From contig CAJODX010000048.1 of NCBI GenBank assembly GCA_905233295.1, positions 1-8,593 on the forward strand: 8,593 nt of DNA, read 5' to 3'. The notes below the pieces were generated by a model that worked only from the letters and a program-made list of their open reading frames with translations, was not told the origin of the DNA and did not search any database. The stretch comes from an uncultured Synergistales bacterium. Lineage in GTDB: Bacteria; Synergistota; Synergistia; Synergistales; Aminobacteriaceae. Positions 6,013-8,593 of the stretch are shown piece after piece (positions within the stretch are counted from its first letter, which is position 1; the number at the start of each line of letters is the position of its first letter). Both the position numbers and the translations under genes were made by a program.

Positions 6013-7090
6013 TTGAGCAGAGTATTTAATTTCAGCGCAGGTCCGGCGGTTTTGCCCGAAGAAGTTTTGAAAACAGCTCAGGCTGAAATGCTTGAATATA
6101 AAAATTCCGGAATGTCCGTCATGGAAATGAGCCATCGTTCAAAAGATTTTGAAAATATTCTTGACGAAGCCGAAAAAGACATTCGCACCCTGATGAACAT
6201 TCCCGAAAATTACAAAGTTTTATTTTTGCAGGGCGGCGGTTGCACACAGTTCGCAATGATCCCGATGAATTTAATGCGCAACAGAGTCGCGGATTACATT
6301 GTAACCGGTCAGTGGTCAAAAAAAGCCGCGGCTGAAGCAAAAATTTTCGGCACTGTCAACGAAGCCGCAAGCTCGGCTGATAAAAATTTTTCGTATATTC
6401 CCGACCTCAGCGATCTTAAAATTTCCGACAACGCTGACTATGTTTATATCTGTCAGAATGAAACCGTCCACGGCACAACAATCCGCAATCTTCCCAACAC
6501 AAAAGGAAAAACTCTGGTTGCTGACGTTTCCTCAATGTTTTTGAGCGAGCCTGTCGATGTGAGCAAATACGGAATAATCTGGGGCGGAGTTCAGAAAAAT
6601 TGCCGGTGTAACGATAGTGATAATCCGCGAGGATTTGATCCGCGATGACGTTCTGCCGTTCACGCCGACAATGATGAAATATAAAACCCACGCCGACAAC
6701 AAATCTCTTTTCAACACGCCCCCGTGCTACAACATTTATATCTGCGGGCTTGTGTTCAAATGGCTGCTGAAACTCGGCGGAACTTCAGAAATGAAAAAAA
6801 TCAACGAGGCAAAGGCGAAAATTCTTTACGACTATCTTGATTCGTCAAAAATTTTCCGCGGCACAGTCGAAAAGAAAGACCGCTCTATAATGAACGTTCC
6901 TTTTGTAACAGGGAGCAAAGAGCTTGACGCTGAGTTTATCGCCGCTGCTGACAAGGCTGGATTCAAAAACATCAAAGGACACCGTTCAGTCGGAGGCATG
7001 AGGGCTTCAATCTATAACGCAATGCCTATTGAAGGCGTTAATGCGCTCGTGAATTTTATGGCTGACTTCGAGAAAGGACACGCGAAATAA
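6013..7090 (+). pseudogene. serC: Phosphoserine aminotransferase, frame broken after the PLP lysine
   Basis: SerC converts 3-phosphohydroxypyruvate plus glutamate to O-phosphoserine and 2-oxoglutarate in the cytoplasm, using PLP. The first frame (TTG at 6013, AAGGAG 10 bases upstream) gives 196 correct residues. They include FNFSAGPAVLPEEVL (5-19), SVMEMSHRSKDF (35-46), LQGGGCTQF (72-80), TVHGTTI (151-157) and GGVQKN (191-196), whose Lys195 is the Schiff-base lysine. It then reads 15 nonsense codons to a stop at 6648. The other frame resumes at 6602 with AGVTIVIIREDL and continues to the TAA at 7088-7090, including THADNKSLFNTPP and GGMRASIYNAMP. Families have QKN-x-GP-AG here, so about 8 bases (net +1 frame) are missing at 6600-6602. 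The repaired length would be about 361, against 362 in E. coli. The stop overlaps the serA start. It may be a true mutation or an assembly error. Confidence 0.9.
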
Positions 7091-8277
7091 TGCCCGAGCC
7101 TAAAGAAAGAAAAATTTTCTGTCTTAACAATATCGCGCAGATTGGACTTGAAAAATTCCGCAAAGGCTACACCCTCACGGAAAATATTAATGACGCGGCA
7201 GGAATTTTAGTTCGTTCCGCGGACATGCTGAACATGAATTTTCCCGAAGGTCTCAGAGCCATAGCGCGTGCTGGTGCAGGGGTCAACAACATTCCCATTG
7301 AAAAATGTTCTGAAGCCGGAATCGTTGTTTTCAACACACCCGGAGCAAACGCAAATTCAGTCAAAGAACTCGTGCTTGCAGGACTGCTCTTAGCCTCGCG
7401 CGATATTTACGGCGGAATAAAATGGGTGAACGAAAATTCAAGTCTTGCCGACATCAGCAAGGCAGCGGAGAAAGCGAAAAAAAATTTTGCGGGCAATGAA
7501 ATTTCCGGAAAAACTCTCGGAGTTATAGGCTTGGGAGCTATCGGTGTCAGAGTTGCCAACGCCGCGGTCGCTCTTGGAATGAATGTTCTTGGCTATGATC
7601 CTTATCTTTCGTTACGTTCCGCTTGGATGCTGAGTTCGATGATAAAACATGCCGACACAGCTGAAGAGGTTTATGCCGCCAGCGATTTCATAACGATTCA
7701 CGTTCCTGCGATGGACAGCACGAAAAAAATGATTAACGCTGAAGCAATCGCAAAAATGAAACGCGGGATTAAAATTTTGAATTTCGCACGCGATGTTCTT
7801 GTTGACGAGGCTGCACTGAAAGACGCTTTGACATCGGGACAGGTTGCAAAATATATTTCGGATTTTCCGAACTCAGTCAGCGCGAATTTGCCGAACGCAA
7901 TCGTTTTGCCGCATCTCGGAGCTTCAACCGAAGAAGCTGAAGACAACTGTGCTGTAATGGCGGCAGTTCAGCTTCAGGATTATCTCGACAACGGAAACAT
8001 TACGAACTCGGTGAATTTTCCTGAACTCAACGCCGGAGTCTGCGGAGCTGAAGCCCGTGTTGAAATTCTTCACAGAAATATTCCGAACATGCTTTCACAG
8101 ATAACATCGTTTTTCGGAAACAGCAATCTCAACATCGAAAATTTAATGAACAGAGCGAGAGGTCAGTATGCCTGTACGTTGCTGGACATTTCTCACAAGA
8201 TGCCCGATGACACGAAAGAAAGATTAAAAGAAATCAACGGTGTCTTGAGAGTAAGACGTGTTAAGGAAAGAAGTTAA
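7090..8277 (+). CDS. serA: D-3-phosphoglycerate dehydrogenase, short ACT-containing form
   Basis: The first enzyme of serine synthesis, oxidising 3-phosphoglycerate to 3-phosphohydroxypyruvate with NAD. It has 395 residues, near the length of E. coli SerA (about 410) and without the extra ASB domain of long forms. The substrate-side motif RAGAGVNNIPIE is at 60-71. The Rossmann motif GLGAIG is at 147-152, with Asp170 ending the next strand (NAD preference). Catalytic Arg234 lies in NFARDVLVDE and His275 in LPHLGAST. The usual catalytic-pair glutamate after the Asp at 258 is not in its common D-V-F-E setting; this branch reads SDFPN, a pattern I recall from other short PGDHs. An ACT domain (about 325-395) suggests feedback control by serine. 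ATG at 7090 overlaps the serC stop (TAATG), so translation is likely coupled. That coupling would be weakened by the serC break. Confidence 0.95.
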   Translation: MPEPKERKIFCLNNIAQIGLEKFRKGYTLTENINDAAGILVRSADMLNMNFPEGLRAIARAGAGVNNIPIEKCSEAGIVVFNTPGANANSVKELVLAGLLLASRDIYGGIKWVNENSSLADISKAAEKAKKNFAGNEISGKTLGVIGLGAIGVRVANAAVALGMNVLGYDPYLSLRSAWMLSSMIKHADTAEEVYAASDFITIHVPAMDSTKKMINAEAIAKMKRGIKILNFARDVLVDEAALKDALTSGQVAKYISDFPNSVSANLPNAIVLPHLGASTEEAEDNCAVMAAVQLQDYLDNGNITNSVNFPELNAGVCGAEARVEILHRNIPNMLSQITSFFGNSNLNIENLMNRARGQYACTLLDISHKMPDDTKERLKEINGVLRVRRVKERS

Positions 8278-8290
8278 AAATATTTCACAT

Positions 8291-8326
8291 TTCTCCGCTG
8301 TTCTGATTTAACTCAGCGGCGGAGAA
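8291..8326 (+). other. Hairpin in the 94-base gap after serA
   Basis: TTCTCCG (8291-8297) pairs with CGGAGAA (8320-8326), extended by CTG/CAG (8298-8300 with 8314-8316) across a CGG bulge. It lies 14 bases after the serA stop and is followed by an A-rich run, not a T-run. It may therefore be a weak or Rho-type end structure or an mRNA 3' stabiliser. T-rich sequence appears only at about 8349-8354. Confidence 0.4.
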
Positions 8327-8371
8327 TATAAAAAAAATAAAAATAAAATTTTTTGAGAGCTGTGTGAAATT

Positions 8372-8593
8372 TTGACGCACAAAAAAATTTTGGATTATTT
8401 TACAATCGACGGCACACCTGGGGGCAATCAGGACTGGCTGCCGGAGTGGGATATGAATATGGGAGGCTGTGCGGCTGTTACGGCGTGCGACACCTGTATA
8501 TTTTTATCAAGAAATCCGGGAGAAAATTTTGAAAATCTGTATCCGTTTGACGCAAAAAATTTATCCCGTACGGATTTTATAAAATTCGCTTCG
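8372..8593 (+). CDS. Unrecognised protein with GGCAAVTACD motif, N-terminal part
   Basis: An open frame of 74 codons starts at TTG 8372 and runs off the right edge. An in-frame TGA at 8354-8356 limits the start. The only ribosome-binding-like sequence is GAGAG at 8355-8359, about 12 bases away, so the start is uncertain. There is no signal peptide or membrane segment in this part. It reads FTIDGTPGGNQDW (10-22), then MNMGGCAAVTACDTCIFL (28-45), with three cysteines at 33, 39 and 42. The Gly-Gly-Cys-Ala-Ala followed by a helix, with a Gln-Asp-Trp upstream, recalls the nucleophile region of papain-like or C39-like cysteine peptidases. That is a weak resemblance and I assign no function. I have a vague recollection of similar hypothetical proteins in gut anaerobes. 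Sequence composition matches its neighbours. Confidence 0.65.
   Translation, partial: MTHKKILDYFTIDGTPGGNQDWLPEWDMNMGGCAAVTACDTCIFLSRNPGENFENLYPFDAKNLSRTDFIKFAS

Noticed and set aside
6617..7090. Second half of serC as a separate gene starting at GTG 6617
   Set aside because: No ribosome binding site is present, homology to SerC begins upstream of the GTG at 6602, and the half alone lacks the PLP lysine.

Overview
The window comes from a bacterium with an outer membrane and moderate G+C. It carries a YjbH-type outer-membrane protein and an SLBB polysaccharide-export protein, both with signal peptides. TTG is used as start codon by four genes, each but the last with a clear purine-rich ribosome binding site. 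Gene content and style fit an anaerobic gut-type diderm such as a Synergistota member, but this taxonomic guess is inference from general resemblance only.

Layout. Positions 1-813 (minus strand) hold the N-terminal 271 codons of an FGGY-family sugar kinase that runs off the left edge. A 148-base divergent intergenic region follows. Positions 962-5699 form a plus-strand unit of three genes for the cell envelope or exopolysaccharide export: a YjbH-like outer-membrane protein, a five-SLBB-domain export protein, and a small secreted DUF4177-like protein that is frameshifted. Positions 5700-5962 hold no intact gene. They contain a compact remnant of an IS200/IS605-type element: a left hairpin, an extended -10 promoter, a TnpB C-terminal tail coinciding with an omega-RNA-like segment, and a right hairpin ending in TTCAC. 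A strong intrinsic terminator follows. Immediately downstream an extended -10 promoter serves serC-serA, the first two steps of serine synthesis from 3-phosphoglycerate, with overlapping stop and start codons. serC is broken by what looks like an 8-base loss directly after the PLP lysine. serA is intact. After a 94-base gap with a hairpin, the first 74 codons of an unrecognised protein with a GGCAAVTACD motif run off the right edge.

How they fit together. The YjbH and SLBB genes probably form the outer-membrane part of a glycan export system whose synthesis and inner-membrane genes are not in view. serC and serA are a metabolic operon independent of it. The most interesting stretch is the 5.7-5.96 kb interval. 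There a transposase-less element seems to keep all the parts needed to make a free-standing guide-type RNA: promoter, omega-RNA-like body, adjacent guide position and terminator. It lies between two genes that both carry reading-frame breaks.
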